Shown here: in pieces, positions 1 to 7,110 of the stretch | Position numbering within the stretch: the stretch's first letter is position 1 | Layout of the letters: the number at the start of each line of letters is the position of its first letter | Origin: Rugosimonospora sp036494675 | Lineage (GTDB): Bacteria; Actinomycetota; Actinomycetes; Mycobacteriales; Micromonosporaceae | Assembly (NCBI GenBank): GCA_036494675.1 | Contig: DASXOA010000526.1 | Location: 1 to 22,302, forward strand | DNA length: 22,302 nt | Direction of reading: 5' to 3' | Made by a program: the position numbers and the translations under genes | Notes under the pieces: generated by a model | Seen by the model: the letters and a program-made list of their open reading frames with translations, nothing else | Databases searched by the model: none | What the model was told of the DNA's origin: nothing

Positions 1-1
1 G

Positions 2-62
2 GGGCCGGCCGAGCTAGGGCCGGCCGAGCTAAGGGCCGGCCGACCTGAGCGCCGGCCGAGCG
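2..62. repeat. 15-16 bp GC-rich tandem repeat, about 4 copies
   Basis: Two exact copies of GGGCCGGCCGAGCTA (2-16 and 17-31) are followed by two diverged copies (from 33 and from about 49). The GGCCGGCC core recurs at 3, 18 and 34, and as CGCCGGCC at 50. The array touches the window edge, so it may be longer. It lies just upstream of the first gene. No spacer structure or coding frame is apparent. Confidence 0.85.
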
Positions 63-112
63 CACGCATCGATCAAGATGCGCGCGACGGGGTGCCGCGG
101 GACCCTGAGAAC

Positions 113-742
113 ATGAAGATTTATGCCGATGTATTGACTACCCGCATCCGGCAGCTGTTCACCGATCTGCTCATCGTCGCGTGGCTGTGGTTCTGGATCT
201 GGTTGGCGGTCAGGCTCTACCACCTCGTACTCAAGCTCGCCGTACCCGGGCAGAAGCTGTCCGGCGCCGGCGACGGGATGGCCGGCGGACTCTCCGACGC
301 GGGGTCCACAGTGGACAAGGTGCCCGGGATCGGCGGCCACCTGTCCGCGCCCTTCGACAAGGCCGCCGCCGGGGCGCGGGCGCTGGCCGACGCCGGCCGG
401 GAACAGGTCGCGCTCGTCCACGACCTGGCCTGGGTGCTGTCCCTGGCGCTGCTGGTCGGCCCGCTCATCGTGGTACTCGCGATCTGGCTGCCGCTGCGCC
501 TGCGCTGGATCCGCCGGGCGAGTGCCGCCACCGGGCTGCGTTCGGACCCGGCCGGCCGGGATCTGCTCGCGCTGCGGGCCCTGGCCAACCAGCCGGTACG
601 CCGGCTGGCCAAGGTGAACGCCGACCCGGTGGCGGGCTGGCGCAGGGGCGACCCGGACACCGTGGACGCGCTGGCCGCGCTGGAACTGCGGCGGCTCGGC
701 GTACGGATGCCCTTCGAGAGCCTGCCTGCCGGCGGTCGCTGA
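113..742 (+). CDS. Hypothetical two-helix membrane protein
   Basis: I do not recognise this 209-residue protein. It has two clear hydrophobic segments, about residues 17-40 (rich in Trp, Leu and Val) and 106-129. Between them is a polar Gly/Ala/Asp-rich segment of about 65 residues. After the second helix comes an Arg-rich cytoplasmic-looking tail (about 130-209). A basic stretch (LRLRWIRR) directly after helix 2 fits the positive-inside rule, so both termini are probably cytoplasmic and the central loop outside. The ATG at 113 is chosen because the sequence from it reads MKIYADVL and then enters the helix. An in-frame GTG at 92 is an alternative, and neither has a strong Shine-Dalgarno sequence. 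The gene is convergent with the acyl-CoA dehydrogenase and shares a terminator hairpin with it. Function is unknown. Confidence 0.75.
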   Translation: MKIYADVLTTRIRQLFTDLLIVAWLWFWIWLAVRLYHLVLKLAVPGQKLSGAGDGMAGGLSDAGSTVDKVPGIGGHLSAPFDKAAAGARALADAGREQVALVHDLAWVLSLALLVGPLIVVLAIWLPLRLRWIRRASAATGLRSDPAGRDLLALRALANQPVRRLAKVNADPVAGWRRGDPDTVDALAALELRRLGVRMPFESLPAGGR

Positions 743-753
743 TACTCGCCGAG

Positions 754-786
754 CAGGGCCGGCCGGTGGCGGACCGGCCGGCCCTG
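754..786. terminator. Bidirectional hairpin terminator between convergent genes
   Basis: A perfect 14-bp inverted repeat, CAGGGCCGGCCGGT (754-767) and ACCGGCCGGCCCTG (773-786), has a 5-nt loop. It lies between the stops of two convergent genes. There is no T-tract on either side, as is common for high-GC actinobacterial terminators. The very stable stem and its position support terminator function for both genes. Confidence 0.7.
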
Positions 787-801
787 TCGGCGGCAAATGC
801 G

Positions 802-2832
802 TCAGTCGCTCCCCGCCGACGGCGCATCGGCCGGCTCCGTTGGCTCCGGTGAGTCGGCCGGCTTGATGCGGCGGCGGACGTCCTGTTCGGTCGAGGGACC
901 CGGCTGCCACGTTTCGACCCAGTCACCCTCCTGCGGCGGCGGCAGCACACCCTCCTCCAGGAACGCGTACCTGCCCTCCACGATCCGCTTCGCGGCCGTC
1001 ACGTCGAGCGCGTCGGTGTTGTCCCACATGCCGGAGAACAGCGCCTCGACCCGCAGCCGGGCCTGCCGGCAGAACAGGTCGGCCAGCTCCCGTTCGGCAT
1101 CCCCGGACGCCCGGGCCCGCACGCACGCGGCCGACATCGCGAACAACTCCGCGCCGACGTCCACGACCCGGCCCAGGAAGCCCTGCTTGCGCTCCAGCTT
1201 CCCCTGCCAGCGGGCCATCGCGTAGAACGTCTCCCGGGCCAGCTTGCGGGAGGCCCGCTCGATGAAGCGGACGTGGGTGGCGAGCGGACCGTACTCGGCG
1301 AAGGAACCGGGTGCCTGACCCTTGCCGACCACCAGGGTCGGCAGCCAGCGGGCGTAGAAGCCACCGGCCCGGGCGCCGGCCCGCGCCTTGCGACCGAAGG
1401 GGGCGTCCGGATCGATGATGTCGCCGGCCACCGACAGGTGGGCGTCGACCGCCTCGCGGGCGATGAACAGGTGCATGATCTCGGTCGAGCCCTCGAAGAT
1501 CCGGTTGATCCGCAGGTCGCGCAGGATCTGCTCGGCGTTGATGGCGCGTTCGCCCCGGGCGGCCAGCGAGTCAGCCGTCTCGTACCCTCGCCCACCCCGG
1601 ATCTGGATCAGCTCATCGGCCATCAGCCAGGCCATCTCCGACCCGTACAGCTTGACCAGCGCCGCCTCGATGCGGATGTCGTTGCGATCGTCATCGGCGA
1701 GCATGCAGGCCAGGTCGAGCATGGACTCCAGCCCGTACGTGGTGGCCGCGATGAACGCGATCTTCTTGGCCACCGCCTCGTGCTTGGCGACCGGCAGGCC
1801 CCACTGCACCCGCTCGGCGGCCCACTGCCGGGCCACGGCGAGGCACCATTTGCCGGCGCCGACACACAACGCCGGCAGCGAGAGCCGGCCGGTGTTCAGC
1901 GTGGTCAGCGCGATCTTCAGGCCCTGACCCTCCCGGGCGATCACGTTCTCCGCCGGTACGAACACGTCGTGGAAGCGGGTGACGCTGTTCTCCAGGCCGC
2001 GCAGGCCCATGAAGGAGTTGCGCCGTTCGACGGTCACGCCCGGTGAGTCGGACTCCACCACGAACGCGGTGATCCCGCCCCGGTGCCCCTCTGATTTGGG
2101 CACCAGCGCCATCACCACGAGCAGGGTGGCGAGGGTGCCGTTGGTCGCCCACAGCTTGACGCCGTTGAGCCGGTACCCGCCCTCGACCGGGGTCGCGACG
2201 GTGGACAGCCGGGCCGGGTCGGAGCCGACGTCGGGCTCGGTGAGCAGGAACGCGGACACCTCGCCACCGGCCAGCCGGGGCAGGAACCGCTTCTTCTGCT
2301 CGTCGTTGCCGAACAGCTTGAGCGGCTGCGGCACGCCGATGGACTGGTGCGCGGACAGCAGTGCGCCGATCGACGGGTTCGCCGATCCGACCAGCGCGAG
2401 CGCCTTGCAGTAGTCCAGATTGCTGAGCCCGAGGCCGCCGTACTTCTCGTCGATCTTCATGCCGAACGCGCCCAGGTCGGCCAGCCCGCGCAGCACCTCG
2501 TCGGGGATGCGCGCGTCGCGCTCGATCTGCGCGCCGTCGATGCCGGCGGCGAAGTCGCCCAGCCGGCTCAGGAACTCCCCGGCCTTGGCGGCACGCCCGG
2601 GGTCGGGCGACGGCCACGGGTCTATCAGGTCCATCCGCAGCCGCCCGAGATACAGCTCCTTACCGAAGCTGGGCTTGCGCCACTCCGATTCGCGGGCCGC
2701 CTCGGCGACCTGCCGGGCCTGCTTTTCATCGACGCTGGCCGAAGCCTGGCCGGCCGCCGCCGGCGTCTGGCCGGCCGGAGTCTCGCCGCCGTCCGGGCCG
2801 AGTTCGGCGGGTCGCTGATCGGTTGTCGTCAT
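802..2832 (-). CDS. Acyl-CoA dehydrogenase, long form with C-terminal extension
   Basis: This FAD-dependent acyl-CoA dehydrogenase (first step of fatty-acid beta-oxidation, or a related acyl-CoA oxidation) has 676 residues. The usual order is visible: a polar Ala/Gly-rich N-terminal extension (1-70), the helical N-domain (about 85-190), the beta-domain motif LTEPDVGSDP (197-206), the helical C-domain with QIRGGRGY (410-417), and FEGSTEI (446-452), whose Glu447 matches the catalytic base in YEG-type enzymes. Typical short family members have about 380-400 residues. The extra C-terminal domain of about 200 residues resembles the VLCAD/ACAD9-like architecture, suggesting long-chain substrates, but this is inference. 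The ATG at 2832 follows a GGGGGCGG ribosome site. The gene diverges from the thiamine operon, and a TACCG-TT-CGGTA palindrome lies about 60 bp upstream of its start. Confidence 0.95.
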   Translation of the reverse strand: MTTTDQRPAELGPDGGETPAGQTPAAAGQASASVDEKQARQVAEAARESEWRKPSFGKELYLGRLRMDLIDPWPSPDPGRAAKAGEFLSRLGDFAAGIDGAQIERDARIPDEVLRGLADLGAFGMKIDEKYGGLGLSNLDYCKALALVGSANPSIGALLSAHQSIGVPQPLKLFGNDEQKKRFLPRLAGGEVSAFLLTEPDVGSDPARLSTVATPVEGGYRLNGVKLWATNGTLATLLVVMALVPKSEGHRGGITAFVVESDSPGVTVERRNSFMGLRGLENSVTRFHDVFVPAENVIAREGQGLKIALTTLNTGRLSLPALCVGAGKWCLAVARQWAAERVQWGLPVAKHEAVAKKIAFIAATTYGLESMLDLACMLADDDRNDIRIEAALVKLYGSEMAWLMADELIQIRGGRGYETADSLAARGERAINAEQILRDLRINRIFEGSTEIMHLFIAREAVDAHLSVAGDIIDPDAPFGRKARAGARAGGFYARWLPTLVVGKGQAPGSFAEYGPLATHVRFIERASRKLARETFYAMARWQGKLERKQGFLGRVVDVGAELFAMSAACVRARASGDAERELADLFCRQARLRVEALFSGMWDNTDALDVTAAKRIVEGRYAFLEEGVLPPPQEGDWVETWQPGPSTEQDVRRRIKPADSPEPTEPADAPSAGSD

Positions 2833-2870
2833 TGCCGCCCCCAGGGGTTGGGTAGGGCTCTGTGTGACCC

Positions 2871-2876
2871 ACGTTA
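2871..2876 (-). promoter_or_regulatory. Candidate -10 element of the acyl-CoA dehydrogenase promoter
   Basis: On the minus strand TAACGT (TANNNT type) lies about 39 bp upstream of the ATG. This leaves a leader of about 30 nt that contains the GGGGGCGG ribosome site. The palindrome at 2888-2899 would overlap the corresponding -35 region. The assignment rests on spacing and hexamer match only. Confidence 0.35.
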
Positions 2877-2887
2877 CTCGCGGGTAG

Positions 2888-2899
2888 TACCGTTCGGTA
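2888..2899. promoter_or_regulatory. Palindrome, possible TetR-type operator
   Basis: TACCG-TT-CGGTA is a perfect 5+5 bp inverted repeat in the divergent intergenic region. It lies near the likely -35 region of the acyl-CoA dehydrogenase promoter. ACCGNNCGGT-like palindromes are common targets of TetR-family regulators of fatty-acid genes in Actinobacteria. No regulator gene is adjacent, so the link is inference. A third TACCG (2916-2920) is part of a candidate -10 for the thiamine operon. Confidence 0.4.
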
Positions 2900-2915
2900 G
2901 CTCAATACCCGGTGC

Positions 2916-2921
2916 TACCGT
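2916..2921 (+). promoter_or_regulatory. Candidate -10 of the thiamine-uptake operon
   Basis: TACCGT matches TANNNT and lies 69 bp before the aptamer, so the transcript would begin near 2928 and include the hairpin at 2941-2983 and the riboswitch. The same hexamer is used at both candidate leaderless promoters near the right end of the window. No convincing -35 is visible. Confidence 0.3.
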
Positions 2922-2940
2922 CGACCACACAACTGAATCG

Positions 2941-2983
2941 CGAAGGCACCGGGCCGCGTCGATGCGGCCGGACCGGGCCTTCG
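2941..2983 (+). other. Long leader stem-loop abutting the TPP aptamer
   Basis: Outer arms CGAAGGC (2941-2947) and GCCTTCG (2977-2983) are perfectly complementary. Inside them GGCCGC (2952-2957) pairs with GCGGCC (2964-2969) around a 6-nt loop. The structure ends two bases before the first riboswitch helix. It could insulate the aptamer, stabilise the mRNA 5' end, or act as an upstream terminator. Its function is not known. Confidence 0.55.
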
Positions 2984-2984
2984 T

Positions 2985-3077
<93 letters not shown>

Positions 3078-3150
3078 TCTTCTCCAGCCGCGCCATGTCC
3101 GAGAAGGGCATGGCGTGCGTCTTCTCCTGGTACGTCGCCTACCGGGAGGA
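3078..3150 (+). promoter_or_regulatory. Riboswitch expression platform with SD-masking hairpin
   Basis: TTCTCCTGGT (3122-3131) can pair along its full length (two G-T wobbles) with ACCGGGAGGA (3141-3150), which contains the ykoE ribosome site GGGAGGA, around a 9-nt loop. The sequence CTTCTCC occurs twice, at 3079-3085 and 3121-3127. Between them GAGAAG (3101-3106) can pair perfectly with either copy. GAGAAG itself sits in the loop of a CGCCATG/CATGGCG hairpin (3091-3097 and 3109-3115). There is no T-tract, so control is probably at translation initiation rather than transcription termination. Which fold belongs to the TPP-bound state is inference. Confidence 0.65.
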
Positions 3151-3155
3151 ATGAG

Positions 3156-3734
3156 ATGGAAAACCGTCGCTGGCGGACCGTCGACATCGTCGTCGCCGCC
3201 GTGATCGCGGTCGCTTTCGGCGTCGTCTTCTACGCCTGGGACCAACTCTGGAACGGCATCGACAGCGCCTTCCCCGGCTTCCCACCGGCCCGTGCCGCCA
3301 TCAACGGAGTCTGGTTCCTGCCCGCCGTCGTCGGTCCGCTGGTGATCCGCAAGCCCGGTGCCGGCCTGTTCACCGAGGCGGTCGCGGCGACCATCGAGGC
3401 GCTGCTGGGGGCGCAGTGGGGCCTGTCCACCATCCTGTACGGCCTCATGCAGGGCATCGGCGGCGAGATGCCGTTCGCGGCCACCGGGTACCGCTCCAGC
3501 AAGCTGCCCGTCGCGCTGGCCGGCGGCCTGCTCGCCGGCGCGGCCGCCGGACTGCTGGACGTCGTGCTCTACTACCCCACCTGGTCGGGCGGTTGGCAGA
3601 TCGGGCAGGTGGCCATCTCGGCGGCCAGTGGCCTGGTCATCACCGGCCTGGGCGGCTGGATACTGACCCGTGGGCTGGCCCAGACCGGTGTGCTGGACCG
3701 GTTCCCGGCCGGCCGCGAGCGGGCCGCCGTCTGA
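3156..3734 (+). CDS. ykoE: ECF transporter S component, YkoE family (thiamine/HMP uptake)
   Basis: This 192-residue integral membrane protein is the substrate-binding (S) subunit of an energy-coupling-factor vitamin transporter. It matches the YkoE type: a short basic N-terminus (MENRRWR), a hydrophobic segment at about 9-28, the DQLWNGI loop, then several Gly/Ala-rich helices with the GAQWG and GGEMPFAATGY segments typical of the family. YkoE-DC systems are predicted to import thiamine or its hydroxymethylpyrimidine precursor, and the TPP riboswitch directly upstream supports this. The ATG at 3156 is preceded by GGGAGGA at 5-nt spacing. The ATG at 3151 abuts the ribosome site and is out of frame. 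Its TGA overlaps the next reading frame, so the operon looks translationally coupled. Confidence 0.95.
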   Translation: MENRRWRTVDIVVAAVIAVAFGVVFYAWDQLWNGIDSAFPGFPPARAAINGVWFLPAVVGPLVIRKPGAGLFTEAVAATIEALLGAQWGLSTILYGLMQGIGGEMPFAATGYRSSKLPVALAGGLLAGAAAGLLDVVLYYPTWSGGWQIGQVAISAASGLVITGLGGWILTRGLAQTGVLDRFPAGRERAAV

Positions 3735-5407
3735 CCGGCACCGACCGCGCCCGCACCTACCGCGCCAGTCCAGACCGCGACCGTCCAGGCCACGCCCACG
3801 CGGGCGGCACCCACGCCGGCGGCATCCGGCTCAACGGCTTCGGCTGGCGCCACGCCGGACGTAAGGCGTGGGCGGTGCGCGGGGTGGATCTGCGCGTCGA
3901 GCGCGGCGAACGGGTACTCCTGCTCGGCCCCTCGGGGGCCGGCAAGAGCACGCTGCTCGCCGCGCTCGCCGGCCTGCTCGCCGAGGACTCCGGCGAGCGG
4001 GAGGGCGAACTCGACCTCGGCGGCCTGCGGCCGGGCATCGTCTTCCAGGACCCGCAGACCCAGTTGGTGATGTCCCGGGCCGGTGACGACGTCGCGTTCG
4101 GGCTGGAGAACCACGGGGTACCGACCGGGGAGATCTGGCCCCGCGTGGACGATGCCCTGGCCACGGTCGGCTTCCGCTACGGCCGGGACCGGTCCACCGC
4201 CGCGCTGTCCGGTGGCGAGGCGCAGCGGCTGGCGCTGGCCGGAGCGTTCGCGCTGCGCCCCTCGCTGCTGCTGCTGGACGAGCCGACCGCGAACCTCGAT
4301 CCGGCCGGCGCCGCCCAGATCCGTGCCGCCATCGGCCGGATCCTGGCCGCCCGCGACACCACCCTGATCCTGGTCGAGCACCGGGTGGCCGAGGTGCTGC
4401 CGCTGGTCGACCGGGTGGTGGTGCTGGAGCCGGGCGGTGGAGTCGCGGCCGACGGGACACCCGGGGCGGTGTTCGCGACCCACGGCGCGCGGCTGGTCGA
4501 GCAGGGCGTGTGGGTACCGGGCCATCCCGTCATCCACGAGCGTGGGCCTGTGCTCGCCTCCGCCACAGACCGGCTCCGCTCAGGCATGTCCGGCGTCGCC
4601 GATCCGCCGCGGCCCGCCAACCGTGGCGGCCCAATGCTGCTGCGCGCCGACGGGGTCTCCGTGACCGGTCGGCTGTCCACTATGGACCTCCCCGTACCGG
4701 CCGGAGAGGCACTGGCCGTCGTCGGCCCCAACGGCGCCGGCAAGTCCACCCTCGCCCTGCTGCTCGGCGGGTTGCTGGCGCCCGGCTCCGGTACGGTGAC
4801 GGCAACCCGGGAACTCGCCGGCACGCTGGCCGGCCGGCCGCCGCACCGGTGGCGGGCCGCCGCCCTGGCCCGCCGCGTCGGTTCGGTGTTCCAGAATCCG
4901 GAGCACCAGTTCGTCACCGCCCGGGTGCGCGACGAGTTGGCGCTCGGCCCGCGCCGTACCGGGGCCGGCGAGGATGCGGTGAAGTCCATTGTGGACGACC
5001 TGCTGGTACGGCTGCGCCTCGACCGGCTGGCGGCGGCCAACCCGTACACGCTGTCCGGCGGCGAGGCCCGCCGGCTGTCGGTGGCCACCGCCCTGGCCAC
5101 CGCGCCCCGACTGCTGATCCTCGACGAACCGACCTTCGGCCAGGACCGGCGCACCTGGGTCGAGTTGGTGGACCTGCTGGCGAAGCTCCGCGACGATGGC
5201 CGCGCGGTGGTCGCGGTCACCCACGACGCCGACTTCGCCGCCGCGCTGGCCGACCGCACCGTGGCGCTGCCGGCGCCCGGCACCCCGCGCGGCGCCCCGC
5301 GCGGCGCGGACCCGGCCAGCGCGCCGAACGGCGCAGACCCGGCCGGCGCCGCGAGCGGCGGTTCGGACGCGCGGCCGGCGCACGGCGGGAGGGGTGTGTC
5401 ACGGTGA
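3731..5407 (+). CDS. ykoD: Fused double ABC ATPase of ECF transporter, YkoD type
   Basis: This protein of about 558 residues has two ABC ATPase domains that energise uptake by the ECF complex. Numbered from 3731, domain 1 has Walker A GPSGAGKST (66-74), Q-loop FQDPQ (105-109), signature LSGGE (159-163), Walker B LLLLDE (179-184) and switch His217. Domain 2 has GPNGAGKST (332-340), signature LSGGE (441-445), LLILDE (461-466) and His498. A linker of about 60 residues joins them, and a low-complexity Gly/Ala/Pro/Asp tail (about 515-558) follows. The start is a problem. Between the ykoE stop and the core of domain 1 there is no in-frame ATG, GTG or TTG until GTG 3875, which would delete the first beta strand. 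I use CTG 3731, which overlaps the ykoE stop (CTGA). TTG 3593 and ATG 3416, both inside ykoE, are alternatives. Confidence 0.9.
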   Translation: MTGTDRARTYRASPDRDRPGHAHAGGTHAGGIRLNGFGWRHAGRKAWAVRGVDLRVERGERVLLLGPSGAGKSTLLAALAGLLAEDSGEREGELDLGGLRPGIVFQDPQTQLVMSRAGDDVAFGLENHGVPTGEIWPRVDDALATVGFRYGRDRSTAALSGGEAQRLALAGAFALRPSLLLLDEPTANLDPAGAAQIRAAIGRILAARDTTLILVEHRVAEVLPLVDRVVVLEPGGGVAADGTPGAVFATHGARLVEQGVWVPGHPVIHERGPVLASATDRLRSGMSGVADPPRPANRGGPMLLRADGVSVTGRLSTMDLPVPAGEALAVVGPNGAGKSTLALLLGGLLAPGSGTVTATRELAGTLAGRPPHRWRAAALARRVGSVFQNPEHQFVTARVRDELALGPRRTGAGEDAVKSIVDDLLVRLRLDRLAAANPYTLSGGEARRLSVATALATAPRLLILDEPTFGQDRRTWVELVDLLAKLRDDGRAVVAVTHDADFAAALADRTVALPAPGTPRGAPRGADPASAPNGADPAGAASGGSDARPAHGGRGVSR

Positions 5408-6153
5408 GCGCGGCGACCGGACTCGCCGACCAGCGTGCCGTGCTGGCCCGGCGCAACCCGCTGGCGAAGCTAGCGGCCGCCGCGCTGCTCGGGTTCGGCC
5501 TGCTGTTCTCGCTGGACCCGCTGACCCCGACGCTCGCGCTCGCCGTGGACCTCGCGGCCGCACCGCTGTTCGGGGTGCGCCTGGACCGGCTGGGGCGCCG
5601 CTGCTGGCCGCTGCTGCTCAGCGCGGCCGGTGTCGTGGCCGGACAACTGCTGTTCACCGCCGCCGGAGCGGTGGACGCGCTCGGGTTGGGACTGCGGGTA
5701 CTGGCCGTGGCGCTGCCCGGAATCGTGGCGTTCGCCACCACCGACCCCACCGACCTGGCCGACGCGCTGGTGCAGAACGCGAGAGCACCGGCCCGATTCG
5801 CGATCGGTGCACTCGCCGCGTTCCGGCTGATGCCGTTGCTCGGCGAGGAATGGCGGCTGCTGCGCCAGGCCAGGCGGGCCCGTGGGGTGGACGCCGGACG
5901 GAACCCGATCGCCCTGGTCCGGCTCGCCGGCTCGTTGGCGTTCGGGCTCCTGGTGGGCGCGATCCGCCGGGGCATCCGGCTGGCCACCGCGATGGACGCG
6001 CGCGGCTTCGACTCGGGCCTCCCCCGTACCGCCGCTCGCCCCAGCCACTTCACCCGGGCCGACGCCGCGCTGATCGCCGGCGCCGCCCTCGCGGTCGCGG
6101 CGATCCTCGCGGTCAGCATCGCGGCCGGCGCCTACCGCCCGGTCTTCACCTGA
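5404..6153 (+). CDS. ykoC: ECF transporter T component (EcfT/YkoC)
   Basis: This is the transmembrane coupling subunit that links the S component to the ATPases. It has 249 residues and about five hydrophobic segments (about 21-36, 42-58, 68-88, 94-112, 221-242). Two short Ala-Arg-Gly motifs (159-161 in RRARG and 199-201 in DARGFD), the hallmark of EcfT coupling helices, contact the ATPases. The GTG start at 5404 overlaps the ykoD stop as GTGA and is preceded by GGGAGGGG (5387-5394), so translation is coupled. Together with the two genes before it, this completes a dedicated three-gene ECF transporter under TPP control. The stop is followed by a repeat array rather than an obvious terminator. 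Confidence 0.93.
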   Translation: MSAATGLADQRAVLARRNPLAKLAAAALLGFGLLFSLDPLTPTLALAVDLAAAPLFGVRLDRLGRRCWPLLLSAAGVVAGQLLFTAAGAVDALGLGLRVLAVALPGIVAFATTDPTDLADALVQNARAPARFAIGALAAFRLMPLLGEEWRLLRQARRARGVDAGRNPIALVRLAGSLAFGLLVGAIRRGIRLATAMDARGFDSGLPRTAARPSHFTRADAALIAGAALAVAAILAVSIAAGAYRPVFT

Positions 6154-6194
6154 CGCCGCCTCGCCGCCGGCACCGCCCTCGCGACCGGCGGTCA

Positions 6195-6315
6195 GGGCGG
6201 CCGGCGATCAGGCGGCCGGCGATCAGGCGGCCGGCGATCAGGCGGCCGGCGATCAGGTGGCGGCGATCAGGTGGCAGCCGTCAGGCGGCCGGCGATCAGG
6301 CGCCGCCGGCGGTCA
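6195..6315. repeat. 15-bp tandem repeat array between convergent ecfT and uppS
   Basis: The unit GGCGGCCGGCGATCA recurs with a 15-bp period: exact copies at 6211-6225, 6226-6240, 6241-6255 and 6284-6298, with diverged 14-17 bp copies at 6195, 6256, 6270 and 6299. A weaker copy precedes the array at 6181. The last copy contains the uppS stop codon (TCA 6313-6315, TGA on the minus strand), and every unit carries the same TCA. There are no unique spacers, so it is not CRISPR. It fills the space between two convergent genes. Confidence 0.9.
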
Positions 6316-7110
6316 GGTGGCCGGTGGCGGCGCGACCGGGTTCGGGATCGCACCGCCGAACCGCCGGTCCCGCTGGGCGAACAGCTCGCACGCGTACCAC
6401 AGGTGGCGCCGGTCGAAATCCGGCCACAGGGTGTCCAGCGTCACGTACTCGGCGTACGCGCTCTGCCAGATCAGGTAGTTGGACAGTCGCTGCTCACCGG
6501 ACGGGCGCAGCACCATGTCCACGTCGGGGACCTCCGGGCAGTACAGGTAGCGGCCGACCGTCTTCTCGCTGATCTTGTCAGGGTTCAGCCTGCCGGCCGC
6601 CACATCGGCCGCCATCGCCGAGAACGCGTCCGCCAGCTCCGCCCGGCCGCCGTAGTTCACGCAGAACTGGAGCGTGATCAAGTCGTTGTGCTTGCTCATC
6701 TCCTGGGCGATCTCCAGCTCGTTGATCACCGAACGCCACAGCTTCGGCCGCCGGCCGGCCCACCTGACCCGTACCCCCATCTCCACGAACTGGTCGCGCC
6801 GCCGGTGGATGACCTCCCGGTTGAAGCCCATCAGCCAGCGCACCTCCTCCGGCGAACGCCGCCAGTTCTCGGTCGAGAACGCGTACGCGGACAGGTACTT
6901 GACGCCCAGCTCGATGGCGCCCTCGATGACGTCGAACAGCGCCGCCTCGCCCATCTTGTGGCCCTCGGTACGGGGGAGCCCGCGCGCCTTGGCCCAGCGG
7001 CCATTGCCGTCCATGATGATCGCGACGTGGTTCGGGATCGCCTCCCCGGGCAGCTTCGGCGGCTTCGCGCCGGAAGGGTGCACGGACGGGGGAACATAGC
7101 TGCGCTTCAC
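6313..7110 (-). CDS. uppS: Isoprenyl transferase (undecaprenyl/decaprenyl diphosphate synthase)
   Basis: This cis-prenyltransferase condenses isopentenyl diphosphate units into the polyprenyl diphosphate that carries cell-wall intermediates. It has 265 residues. The family motifs are present: MDGNGRWA (33-40, catalytic Asp34), STENW (79-83), RPSGEQRLSN (202-211) and WQSAYAEY (215-222). The usual RTSGE/RSSGE motif has Pro in its second position here. Actinobacterial orthologues next to recO (M. tuberculosis Rv2361c) make decaprenyl diphosphate, so chain length cannot be read from sequence. The GTG start overlaps the recO stop as GTGA, so the two are coupled. The C-terminal PNPVAPPPAT tail is Pro-rich and runs into the tandem repeat. 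Confidence 0.96.
   Translation of the reverse strand: MKRSYVPPSVHPSGAKPPKLPGEAIPNHVAIIMDGNGRWAKARGLPRTEGHKMGEAALFDVIEGAIELGVKYLSAYAFSTENWRRSPEEVRWLMGFNREVIHRRRDQFVEMGVRVRWAGRRPKLWRSVINELEIAQEMSKHNDLITLQFCVNYGGRAELADAFSAMAADVAAGRLNPDKISEKTVGRYLYCPEVPDVDMVLRPSGEQRLSNYLIWQSAYAEYVTLDTLWPDFDRRHLWYACELFAQRDRRFGGAIPNPVAPPPAT

Noticed and set aside
4510..5403. Upstream extension of ecfT within ykoD
   Set aside because: The extension is an Arg/Pro-rich shadow of the ATPase. GTG 5404 has a ribosome site and gives an EcfT-like N-terminus.
6195..6315. Possible CRISPR array
   Set aside because: Units are directly adjacent with no unique spacers, are only 15 bp, and no cas genes are near.
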